This document shows positions 50,061 through 61,653 of a DNA stretch of 64,000 bases, one piece after another. Position 1 is the stretch's first letter, and each line of letters opens with the position of its first letter. The stretch is from Gossypium raimondii. Taxonomy: Eukaryota; Streptophyta; Magnoliopsida; Malvales; Malvaceae. The notes under the pieces are model-generated. The model saw only the letters and a program-made list of their open reading frames with translations, did not search any database and was not told where the DNA came from. Location: assembly GCF_025698545.1 (NCBI RefSeq), contig NC_068571.1:42999733-43063732 (forward strand), given 5' to 3'. Made by a program: the position numbers and the translations under genes.

Positions 50061-53000
50061 TGTAACAGCCCATTTTTAGTGAAATCGGAACAGTGGTTCT
50101 GGGACCACAAATCTAAAGTTAGAAAATTTATTTTATTATTTTATGGTTTACAGTATGATAGAAATACTATATAAAAATTTTGTTAAGAAATTTTACCGTT
50201 TACTTGCTTAATTTGATAAAAGGACTAAATTGCGTAAAGTGCATGTGTTCATTCTAATAGCTAAAGGTATTAAATAGCTATAGAATTTTAAATTAGAGGT
50301 CCTTATATAGAAATTATCCATTAAGGTTGTTAGTGGATAAGCATGGATTTGTCATCTTTGAAATTTGAATGAATTATTAAGGTTAATTTTGGAAATTAGT
50401 GATTAAAGTTATAATAAATTAAATAAAACAAACTATTATCATCATCTTCTATCAAAATTAAAAAAAAAAAAAACCCCTAGCCATGGAAGCTTGAAATTTA
50501 GGCAAGCTTATTTTACTCAATTAGTTATGTATTTTTGTCTTGTTTTTAATGATTGTTTTCGGGATTGTTGTAGCTTAATCTAGCTAGCCCGGGGATTAAT
50601 TTGCAAAATTTTTAAAGTATTAGGGTTTTTATATTTATGAACATACTTGAGTTTTGAAGTTTGATGATAGAAAATGAATGGTTGTTGTTAGATAAACAAC
50701 TTTTGTAAAGAGAATTTTGATGAAATCATCAATTAGTGGCTAAATTGAAAAATATGATAAATTTATGGTAATATTTGTGAATTTTTTGAAGCATATGGGC
50801 TGCTTTTAATATATATAAAAATTGGCTAGGCTTGAGTAAGGATTAAATTGCATTAAATTCATTTTTTAGCCTAAGGACTAAATTACAAAGGAATTAAAAG
50901 TATAGGGCAAAATGGTAATTTTTCCAAAATTTCATGTTGGATTAAATTGAATGAGAATTATATTGAAATTATTTAAATTCATCCGTATAGATCCTGTCAA
51001 ACCTCGTACAGAGTTAGATCGAGGCAAAGAGAAAATATCGGATTAGTTGCCTCCGTATCTACGTACACTTGTCGAGGTAAGTTCGTGTAATTAAATTGTA
51101 AATTTATATGTTTTAAATTGAATTATATGTGTGTGATTTGTATAATTTCCATGTATAAATACCGATTGCATATTCGACAAATTACCGAGTCCCGTTTGAA
51201 CCTTAGGAATTTGTAGGATACAAATGACATGTCATTAGGGTTATCGATTTGGTTGAGGTCCTGCATGTGTTGCGGACACACCACATCTCGTATGAGCTTA
51301 CCAATTTACAGCTCGTGAGAGCTTACCGATTCTCAGCTCGTATGAGCTTCCGATTCACTGCTCGTGAAAGCATACCGATTCATAGCTCTTATGAGCATAC
51401 ATGTACATGAATTGACAAATTTCAGTTCAGTACACCTCGTGTGTACTACTTGAGTATCCAATGGTATTCTAAATGGTTTAACGGGCAATGTTCTATTATG
51501 AGACAATATGAGTTCGATACAAACTATTACAGGTAAAGACATGGAAATGATATTACATGATAATTTGAAACATGAAATGGATGATACATGTATATGGAAC
51601 TTGCTTAATGGTTATGTTCATCTATGTTTATTGACTATTATATGTGTTTTACATGGCTAACATGTTGAGAATATGTGTTTAGGCTTTTGGCCAAATTGGT
51701 TTGGATATGTTTCTATACTTACCTTAAATGTGATTAAATGGTAAGTTAATTTCTTTGTTATACGAACTTACAAGCTTCAATGCTTACTCAGTGTTATTTT
51801 TCGTGTTTTATAGTAATTCAGAAGCTCGTACGAGTTAGAAGCTTATCAAAGCTATTTCACACTATCCATCGGCTCTTTTGGTACTTTTGGTTAATTAATT
51901 TCGGTTATAATGGCATGTATAGGTTAATTTGGCCATTGTTGCCATATAAGTGTTTTGTTGAGGCTAGCCACTTATATGGCTTGTGATTGGTATATTTTGA
52001 TGTATATATATGTGGCATTATCATATTTGATGTGTGCTGATATGGTAGAATGAAAGAAAGTAAAATGTGGTTTGAATATGCATATATGTATTTGGTTATT
52101 TAGGTAAGTTTGGATACTTGGTTGACATGTTTTTAAGTTGTCATTTGAGGTACCTAAGAGCATATTGGTTGTATGTGGTGATATTTCATGTTTAAGACTT
52201 GATTTTGGCTTGTTTTGAATGTCTTGTTATGACTTGTTGATGTGAAAAAATGTTGAGTTAGGTTGGTGTCAAATTGGGTGAGAAATGTGACTTGGAAAAT
52301 GACCTATTTTCGTCCACACGGGCAGAGACATGGGCGTGTGTCTCAGCCATGTGTGACACACGGCCAGGTGACACAACCGTGTGTCCCCTATATCTTCTTA
52401 AGGGTGCAAGTCAATATGCTCACACAGCCTAGCACAAGGGCGTGTGGCTTGGCTGTGTGACCCAAGTCAGGGAGTTACACGGGCACAGACACGAGCTGAG
52501 ACACGACCATGTGTCTCTATTTCGAATGTCCACATGGCTTAAGACAATGGCGTGTCTCTTGGCCGTGTGACCCCTGCAGCTTTGAAAATTTTCAATATTT
52601 TCTAAAAAAAAAATTTAAATATCTGATTTAGTCCTGACTTGTTTCTAAAGTATATTTTGGGCCTCGATGGCTCGTATAAGGGACAATATGTATGATTTTG
52701 ATTGGTTTTTGACATGAATGCTATATGATATGAAATGTTTGCATTTTCTATCTGTTTGATTTGTAAATTTTGGTAATGCTCCGTAACCCTGTTCTGGTGA
52801 CGGATTCAGGTTAGGGGTGTTGCATTTATTGGTATCAGAGCTACGATTTAGTCAATTCTCAGACTAACATAGCATATACGAGTCTAGCTATCCATGTCAT
52901 TATTTAACCTGTGATAGTGTGATATCTCTTGACCGTTTTAAAACATGTTTTCATATAGCAATGACATTCAACTGAGTTGATTCAGATGAAGTAGAGAGTA

Positions 53001-53440
53001 AAGCTCAAGCCTCCATTCAATGAATAGCTTCGAATGGTACGAGGTCTGTATCTGAGGGCCGGGAAGGAGAGGCTAAAGAAGCCTTCTTCCAGATGATGAA
53101 TGAGTGGTTCACCTAGTTTGTACGAACAAACCCAGCTGCTCAACAACCTCCACTCCCTCCTATTCCTCAACCAGTTCCCGTTATTCCTCAAAGTACATAA
53201 CCTATCAGAGTTGGTAAGCCTCCTGTTGATAAGATCCGTAAGTACGGTGCTGAAGAATTCCGAGCTACTGCCGAGGATGATCCTGAGAGAGCTAAATTCT
53301 AGCTAGAAAATACTATCAGAGTTCTTGATGAATTATCTTGTTCACCGGCTAAATGTCTTAAGTGTACGGTATCTTTATTAAAAGATTAAGCTTACCGGTG
53401 GTGGAATACATTGAGTCTTTTCTTTTCTTACAAAATTGTT
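50061..53440 (+). mobile_element. Truncated Gypsy-type LTR retrotransposon
   Basis: The 5' LTR is 50061-52824 (TGTAACAGCC..GGGGTGTTGCA, 2,764 bp). It is followed by a primer-binding site, TGGTATCAGAGC, at 52830-52841, the pattern complementary to initiator Met tRNA. A leader and then a gag remnant (about 53000-53440) with the EEFRAT.EDDPERAK and ENTIRVLDEL signatures suggest the Del/Tekay-like chromovirus branch. Pol and the 3' LTR are missing. The element is broken, with several interruptions in gag plus the large loss. The LTR has a tandem array of 'cagctcgtatgagcttaccgatt' units at 51280-51400. Age cannot be dated without the 3' LTR, but it looks old. Confidence 0.8.
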
Positions 53441-53464
53441 AACTTCTTTTAAGTAAATTATTAA

Positions 53465-53645
53465 TATAATATGTTGATTGAGTCTTAGCTCGATTAATAT
53501 AAACATTGTTGTCAATGCAGGAAGACGTGAGTTCGAGTGCATTGAAGCGTATTATCCTCCTATTTATGAGTTGAGATATTTCAATTAATTTTAATTTTTT
53601 TTCTTTATTACTTTTTAGATTGTGACTTAAAACAAAAAAAAAAAG
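53465..53645 (+). repeat. SINE-like element with poly-A tail
   Basis: It has an A-box-like TTAGCTCGATTAATA, a B-box-like GAGTTCGAGTGCATT about 45 bp later, then unique text ('agcgtattatcctcctatttatgag') and an A-rich tail near 53628-53643. The layout fits a tRNA-derived SINE. A second, more decayed copy follows at 53833. Confidence 0.5.
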
Positions 53646-53832
53646 GATAATCACAATGGCATTTGAAGTTATGTTGTGTACAAGAAAGAACGTGCTAAAA
53701 TTAATGATTAACAAAAAGATTTAATGTCAACATAATAATGATGAAACTTAAGCAATTAAAACAACTTAGCAAATTCCAATTAATGGATAATTTGTTTAAG
53801 TAATTTACAAAACATTAATATCGTAATCATAA

Positions 53833-53985
53833 ATTAACTTTATTTAAATTATGATTGATATGAATATTATTATCAATGTAAGAGAGCGTGGTTTGAATGT
53901 TTGAAGCACATTGTCTTTCTATTTATGGGTTGGGTAGAGATTATAGATAGTTTTAGACATTGTGCCAAAAAATTTGAGTATAATC
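53833..53985 (+). repeat. Second, decayed copy of the SINE-like element
   Basis: It matches the 53465 element through 'ttatcaatgtaagagagcgtggtttgaatg' and 'ctatttatgggttgggtagag', with a weak B-box. The A-rich tail is not clear. Confidence 0.45.
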
Positions 53986-56117
53986 AAAACTTATAATAAA
54001 ATTATTCAAAAAAATCATGACGGATAATCAAATTTACAAAAGAAGTTAATCATTTATTATACATCACATGTAATAATTAAATTGTAAACTTAGTCGCTGA
54101 AGTATTGTCCCAAATAATTTACTTAATTCAACATTAAAAGGATTTTTAAATTTATTTTTACAAACGAGCTTTATTTTATAGTTTTTTTATATCATTTGAT
54201 AATATTTAAAGTTTTTTTCATAAATATTTCTTAAAATATAATTTTTAAGCAAAATAAAAATAATTAATAACTCTAATATAGTAGTTTTCAAAAATAATTT
54301 TGTGCACGTAATTTTAAATCAGTTTCACTAAGTTAAATATAAAATATTTATTTTACATCATACAAAATTTTTGAAAAATTATAAATTAAATAAATATAAA
54401 CTTTGGTTCTATTGAAATAATCTCAAATTTTAACTTGTATTCCAAAAATATCTAAAACCACGAATCAAGTCAATTTTCAATTTTCAGTTTTTTTCTTCAC
54501 CCTAGTCCCGCTATGTTTATTTATATAAGTTATATCTATGTACTTTTTAGAAAATTCTAAAAGAATTCAGTCTTTAGTTATTTAATTTTCGTGGTTGGGT
54601 GATTCCAGGTCAGATCAAGTCTTGCTTTTCAAAAAATTCCAAGTCAAAGTTTTGAATAGAATAAATATTTGATAAATTGTTAATGGAATTTTTAGATTTT
54701 ACAAGCAGAATATGGGGTTGACAAGTGTTCCATAAAGATATAGTAAAATATAAAAAAGAGTAACATGACAATTTTTAATGTTACTTGTAGAATAAAAAAA
54801 GTAAATCGTCACTATACCAAATACTAATCCTTTTTATCATTTTTAAATAATAAAACGAGTCAGGTTGAACCAGATCAAAATTGAAAAATATAAACTTAAA
54901 CCCGATTCAAAACGAACCAATCACCCGACTCATGAACACCTTTAAACTCGAGTGGATGATGTCATTGCTGCATTATTTAACCACCTTGCACTAATATTTT
55001 TATGGATAAATATAGTTGGTTTGAAAGTGACGACTGTTTTGAAACAATCTTATCTTAAAATTTTCTTTTATTCTTATTTTTCAAATGCCTCTACACAAAA
55101 TAATTTAACCGAGATGAATTAATTTAGAAAAATTTTGAACAAAATAAAATTACGAACAATGACAGATTAAATAGAAAAAATTGCTCCAAATAAAAGAATA
55201 AGGACGGAATTGAATAAATATGTAAATATTTAATATTAAATTTATTATTTATTCCTTTATATAAAAGCATTTAGGTACAATTTTAGCTTATAATGAAAAG
55301 ACTACTATGGACAAATTGGTGACGCAATTCGAAAGACCTTAAGCAAGGACAATTTGTTGAAGTAATTTGAGAAAGGTCAAAATTTGATATTAGTCCTTGC
55401 ACTATGTCTAAGTTGATGATTTAGTCCTTACATTTTAATTTGGTAATATTAAAATTCTAATCCTGACGAAACAATACTAGTTAAATTTGTTAAGTTATGC
55501 TATTTTTAAAATCTTATGCGATAAACATATTTTCACATATGTATGTAATGCCAAGTCAGATTATTATTTCTAAATAATACACATAGAAAAGCCACGTTAT
55601 TTTAGTTAACAGATTTACCAACTAGCATTTGAATCAAATTGATATACCAATTTTTGAAAAATATAGGGGCTAAAAATGACCAAATTGGCAAATATGGACT
55701 AAATCTACTACTTACAAGACTAACAACAGAATTTGACCTAACATATTTACCAGCAAGTTTCAAAAATTCGAAAAGCATAGGGATCGAAAGTGACCAATTC
55801 AAAAAGTACAAGGCTAAAACCGACTAAATTAGAGTACAAAAGATTAAGTCTACAACCTAAACAAATACAAGGACTAATAACACAATTTCACCTTTGAAAA
55901 CCTTAAAAAACCGTAACCCAGTCTAAGAAATGAACCCAATAGTGGACCCCTAACAAAAAAGGATGCTAAAAAGTGAAGTCTAAACTTTTTCCATTTCATG
56001 TTTGGTTGGTGAGAAAATCTTCCAAGAAAATTACCAAAAGCCAACCAGGGTGATTTGCAAGGCATGTCATCAACCCTTAAACTTCAAGTCCATGTTTATG
56101 GCATATTATTTCATTTA
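53986..56117. other. Intergenic DNA before the pectinesterase gene
   Basis: AT-rich with no gene. About 55375-55890 is a MITE-like element of the 43630-44170 family ('tagtccttgcactatg', 'catatgtatgtaatgcca'). 55900-56117 is the more complex proximal promoter. Confidence 0.5.
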
Positions 56118-56125
56118 TATATAAA
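56118..56125 (+). promoter_or_regulatory. TATA box of the pectinesterase gene
   Basis: TATATAAA, 44 bp before the ATG at 56169, followed by an A-rich leader. Position and sequence are as expected for a plant TATA box. Confidence 0.6.
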
Positions 56126-56168
56126 CACATCACATGCCACCCTCCATATTTCATAAAAAAAAAATACA

Positions 56169-59100
56169 ATGAACCCAAAAAGCCTTTGTTTTACTATTCT
56201 TATTGCTATTTTAGCTATTTTCATATCCCGGTTTATCATCGATCCAAGCCCACATTTCCACAAAATTATAATTGATTCTAGTCTAACCCTTTCATCGTCG
56301 TCATGTATCATCATGAAGTTCATCCCGTTCGACTTTAGTGACTTTTGTCGACACCGTAAACACCCCGATAAGGGTAAACCGGTATCCGTTTGTGATGATT
56401 TCCCTCCAAATATACCACCTCCGGAAACCAACACGACGTTGACGCTTTGCGTTGATCAGAACGGGTGTTGTAATTTCACGACCGTGCAAGCTGCCGTCGA
56501 TGCTGTTCCAAACCTTAGCATGAAAAGAAGCGTAATATGGATCAATACCGGGATTTACTAGTGAGTTCTCTATCTTTACGTGATGTTACTTTGTGAAATT
56601 TGTAGACTTAGTCACTATATTTTAAATTAATCATTTTTAATCTCCGCTACTTTTTAAAATTTAAAATTTCAATCATCACTAAATGATAACTGTTAAATTC
56701 ATTCAATTAAATGATGTTATTTCCAAAAATGATGCGGCAAACATATTATTATACGTATAATATTATGTCACTTGTTATTTCTACATATTACTTATTACTA
56801 AAAACTTGGTTATTAGATTAACAATAGTAGTTTTCATAAAGACTAAAATTTCAAAATTTAAAAGTATAAGAATTTAGAATGATTGATCCAATTTTTCTTA
56901 CGATGTAACCGGAAATATAAATACATTTTATTGTTTTTTTCAGTGAGAAAGTGATTATTCCAAAAACAAAACCCAATATTACATTTCAAGGACAAGGATA
57001 TACATCAACAGCAATAGCTTGGAATGATACTGCAAATTCTGCAAATGGAACCTTTTATAGTGGCTCAGTTCAAGTTTTCTCCACCAATTTTATTGCCAAG
57101 AACATGAGCTTCATGGTGAGATATACACAATTCAATAAGTTAAAATAGTCGGTTCGATTATCATTAGAATCAAATAATTATTAATTGAATTAATTAAAAC
57201 TTTGAAACTCTTAACAGTAAACTAAAACAAATTTTTTCTATTAAATATTAACCGACTGAATTAATTTTGATTAATTCAGGCGATTAACTAAATTAACCGA
57301 AATTTGCACATATTTTTTCTTAAACAAATTTATTCATAAAAAAAATTCATAACAAATTTTCCTTTATTTTTAATTCAAAGAAGTTTAAAAGGAAAAAAAA
57401 AGAACAAAAAACATAATAACAATTAGGGGTGAGCAAAACTCGATTCGACTCGAAAAAATCGAAAAAAATTCGAATTTCGAGTTAAACGAATCGAGTTATT
57501 CGAGTTATTCGAATCAACTCGAATTTTTTTTTCGAATTTCGAGTTCGAATCAAGTTGAGTTTTCGAATTCAAATAACTCGAATAATTCGAATATCAAACT
57601 ATAATATTTTACATTTTTACCCCAAACTCCCAAACCTTTTTACTTTTCCCTCAAAACTTTTATTCCTTCCCGCTTTCCCCCCAAAACTTTTACTCCCCTC
57701 TCCTCCCAACCCCCCAATCTACCCAAAATCCATTTCCCACCAAAATTTTACTCTCCCGTTTATTTTTTCTCAAAATTTTACTCCCAAAAACCCTCAAAAC
57801 CTTTTATTTTCCCCCAAAATTTTTACTCCCTCCCACTTTTCCCCTAAAACTTTTACTTCTTACCCTTTACTCTAAAATAAAAAATCAAAATTATCCAAAA
57901 AAATCACTAAACATAAATAGTAATAATTTTATTTATATCTACTATTTATATTATTAAATTAAATTTCACATTTTATATTATTTATATTATTGAATTGTTT
58001 AGTCATATTGAATATTTATATTAAAATTGAATTATTAATTATGCCATAAAATATTCGTGTTAAAATTTTATATTGGTATTAATTTCACATTTTATTTTTA
58101 AAATAATTTTATTAAAAAATCATATTTTTACATTTAATATATTTTTAATTCTAAAATACATAGTGACAAGAATCAAGATAATTGAAACAACTAAGCAAGC
58201 AAAGAAGCTAACCAATATATAAAAATTAATAAATAAATTATGAAGTGATGAAAGCTAATAAAAATTTGATTAATGTGGACAAATTTTATTACGATGGGTG
58301 ACAATAGTTACAATGACCCAAAATTATTTTTTTAAATTTAACTCGAATAAATATATTCGATTCGAATTCCATCTCACTCGACTCGATTCGAGAAAACTTC
58401 AAATAAAGTTAGGATGATAAAATGAGATTCCAAAACTCGATTAACTCGAAAATTTTTGATTCGATTCGATCGAATGCTCACCCCTAATAACAATACTAAA
58501 TTAAAAACATAATAACAAGCATTGCGTAAAAATATTACTTTTCTTTGTTTTTGTTTTTTTTAATTTTGTTGTTTTTAAAAAAAATTAATTTTAGTTTTTC
58601 AAATATTTTAAATTTTCATAATATTTTTTAAACAATATTTATAAATCCATTAATTTTTATATATTGGGCTTATATAATGTATTGGACCTATATTGAGCCT
58701 ATATATGTAATATATCGAGCTTATAATATATTATTAATTTTAGCTAATTGATTAATTCAGTTAATTATCTTGTTTCAATCGAATTAACTAGTAACTGAAA
58801 TTTTCAAAAACTTTAACCGATGATCTTTGACTGAATTAGATTTGATAACCGACCGATTAATCGAGCCAATTCAATTCAATTGTTTAACTCATTTAAAATT
58901 GAAAATGTACACCCTTATAACCACATAATATATAACAAATTAAGATTAGTCTAAGTATGAAATGCATCCTCTACTGGATTAAAACTAATAAGTTACTCCT
59001 AAGAATTAGATACTCATAATTTATAAAAATTGAAAAGTTAATTTAATTAAGCAATATTGTTCAACATTGTGATTTACTTATTAACCTAGAAATCAACATT

Positions 59101-60903
59101 CTAGTGCAATGAATTAGCAAAAGTAAACTATTCAAATTCATCTGTCTACCAACGAATGGATTAATTTCCCAATTTTGTAAAGTAGAATGACATAATTTTA
59201 AAAGTTTCTTATATTTGGTCCTCCTAAAAATTAACCAATTTTGTTAACAATTGATCTCTATATTATCTAGTTATTTTGTCATCTGTACAATTAAATTAAA
59301 TTTTTAATAATTTACTTTTTAGCGTGGAAGAATTTATTTATTGAATAGAAAAGGTGAAATATAATTGAGTACAAATGTAATCTGATGTATTCAATTTTTC
59401 CTATGCATGTATGGTAGAATGTAGCTCCTCTACCTCGTCCAGGTGATGTCGGAGCACAAGCAGTGGCCATTAGAATCGCCGGCGACCAAGCAGCTTTCTG
59501 GGGTTGTGGTTTCTACGGAGCTCAAGACACCCTCCACGATGACCGTGGCCGCCATTACTTCAAGGATTGCTATATACAAGGTTCAATCGACTTCATTTTC
59601 GGGAACGGAAAGTCCCTTTACGAGGTAATTACAACGTTTTACTGAGCGAACAGTTAGAAACACCGTCGATATGCCGACTAATTTAAGATTCAATAATCTT
59701 CAATAGGATTGCCAGTTAATATCCATGGCGAACCAGGTGGCACCGGGATCGAAATCCATAAACGGAGCAGTGACGGCACACGGAAGAGCGTCCGCGGATG
59801 AAGACAGTGGGTTTGCGTTCGTGAACTGTAGTATTGGTGGTACAGGAAGAATATGGCTCGGCCGCGCATGGCGGCCGTATTCTCGTGTGGTTTTCGCTTT
59901 GACGTCAATGACGGATATTATTGCACCCGAGGGTTGGAATGATTTCAATGACCCTTCACGAGACCAGTACGTATACGAAAATCAAATAATTAATAAATTC
60001 AAAAAAAACAATATTTTAGATTTTAAAAACTTTCCGATAATCGAATTTGGTATAATTGTACTTTTAATCATTCTTTAAAATTAATAATTCAAGTCAATCC
60101 TTTTCAGTTTTGGTCAAATGAAAAAAGTTGTATTTTTGGCCCTTTCAAAAATTATTTATTTAATTCATTTAAATCATCTAACACAAAATTTACTAGCTTT
60201 GCTTCCCTTCTCTTTTTGAAATTTTATCTTGGTCCCAACCCAAAGTCATTGGCTTCGTCCCTGATTTCAGACAGTGACAGAAAGTTCCACTAAGTTTTTG
60301 AGGAGTTCATTAAAATTTTCAAAAAATTTAAGAAATCTTTTTTTTTTTGAGAAAAGTGATGAGATTTTTAAAGGGTTTAATCAAAATCGTCATAACTTTT
60401 GTAGGTTTAATTAGAATTTTCAAAAATTTAAGGACTTAATTATAAATTTCCAATTTTTTTGGGGGCCAAGTCCCTCTCTAGCTCTTTTTATGTTCCGCCC
60501 CAAATTTCAGATTGTTTTGAGTTTGGTTAATTAGGTTTGACACTTAAATCCATATTATTTCAACTTATTCATTTTGGTCATTTAAGTTATTCCGAGCTCA
60601 GATCATTTTAAGTTTAGGTTAAGTAAATTTATTTAATCGACATCTTTATGTTCAAATCGAGTTAAGTTGAATTTAAATTTAAATTTTAATTAATTGAATC
60701 AAATTTCCGGGTTGGGATAAATTTGGTAATTAATTTAATGATACAGGACCATATTCTATGGAGAATACAATTGTACGGGTGCAGGAGCAAATATGAATGG
60801 AAGGGCACCGTATGTTCAAAAGCTAAATGATACGCAGGCTTCTCTCTTTCTTACGGCGTCGTTTATTGATGCAGATCAATGGCTACAATCTTACAATAGT
60901 TAG
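56169..60903 (+). CDS. Pectinesterase (pectin methylesterase), no PMEI pro-domain
   Basis: Five exons, 56169-56560, 56944-57115, 59418-59624, 59707-59966 and 60747-60903, give 395 residues with all phases matching. The enzyme removes methyl groups from wall homogalacturonan, giving pectate and methanol. A hydrophobic N-terminal anchor or signal ([14 protein letters not shown]) is followed by a short linker and directly by the CE8 beta-helix, with no inhibitor-like pro-region. All key motifs are present: GIYYEKV, QAVAIR (about 202), QDTL with the proton-donor Asp (about 225), DFIFGNG with the nucleophile Asp (about 246), and LGRAWRPY with the binding Arg (about 310). The C-terminus [19 protein letters not shown] is typical. 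It resembles the Arabidopsis PME8/PME15 type by memory. Intron 2 is 2.3 kb because of a hAT-type insertion. The active site looks intact. Confidence 0.93.
57424..58486. mobile_element. Non-autonomous hAT-type element in pectinesterase intron 2
   Basis: The 1,063-bp element starts TAGGGGTGAGCA and ends TGCTCACCCCTA, perfect 12-bp inverted ends. A perfect 8-bp target duplication, ATAACAAT, lies at 57416-57423 and 58487-58494. The subterminal zones are packed with 'attcgagt/actcgaat' inverted motifs on both sides. A strongly C-rich, G-poor stretch lies at 57595-57870. No transposase. Confidence 0.9.
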
Positions 60904-61653
60904 AAACATTTACTAAAATTATAATCTCCCAAAATTTAACATTAATTCATTTCATTAATGTAACAAAACAATTAAGTTAAATGAATATGTTTATTTTTCA
61001 TATTATTTTAATAAAATTAAAATATGTTATAAGTCTCTATATTCTTTATAAATTTGAAATTTAGTCATTTTATTTTTATTTTCATGAATTTAATTGTTCT
61101 ACTTTTCGATTTTAAAATTCAGGTCCAATTGTTAATATCGTTATTTTTTTTTGTTAAACTTGATGGTGATATTTTGAAATAAAAAGTTTACCCACATTGC
61201 TAACTATGCAATTAAATATGAATTTTAATCGTGTTAAAATTGAATTTGTATTTTTAAATTTGAAAAGTTGAGGATTAAATTTCTTAAAATAAAAGTAAAG
61301 GAACTAAATTTCATATATAGTTAAAGTATAGGGACTTAAAAGCTTATTTTAACCTAACAAAAGTGATGCAGGATTGAGAGTGAAATTTGACTGATAATTA
61401 AAATTTCTTCTTTTGAATAAATTGAATAAATTTATTTTAAAAATACAACAAAAACATATAAATATATAAAATTTTATAATATGTATTATTAATATCTCAA
61501 ATTTATATTTAAATATAAAATACTTTAAACATTATTATAATATAATAAAATATAATAGTGCAATATAAATACATGGTATTAACTATTTTCAAAATAGGGC
61601 TATATTTTATTTGGAAATTGATGGGCAAATTTGGCTCATGATCCCTCAAGCTT
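60904..61653. other. Convergent intergenic DNA
   Basis: This lies between the pectinesterase and ZIP gene 3' ends. About 61013-61350 is a MITE-like copy related to 18333-18690 ('ataaatttgaaatttagtc'). The rest is AT-rich with nothing to name. Confidence 0.45.

Noticed and set aside
51230-51420. Tandem units around 'cagctcgtatgagctt' considered as a satellite
   Set aside because: They lie inside an LTR and are a known kind of internal LTR repeat, not an independent satellite.
57555-57875. Pro/Phe/Ser-rich frame of about 106 residues
   Set aside because: It comes from the C-rich simple tract inside the hAT-type element; no start context, domain or splice support.
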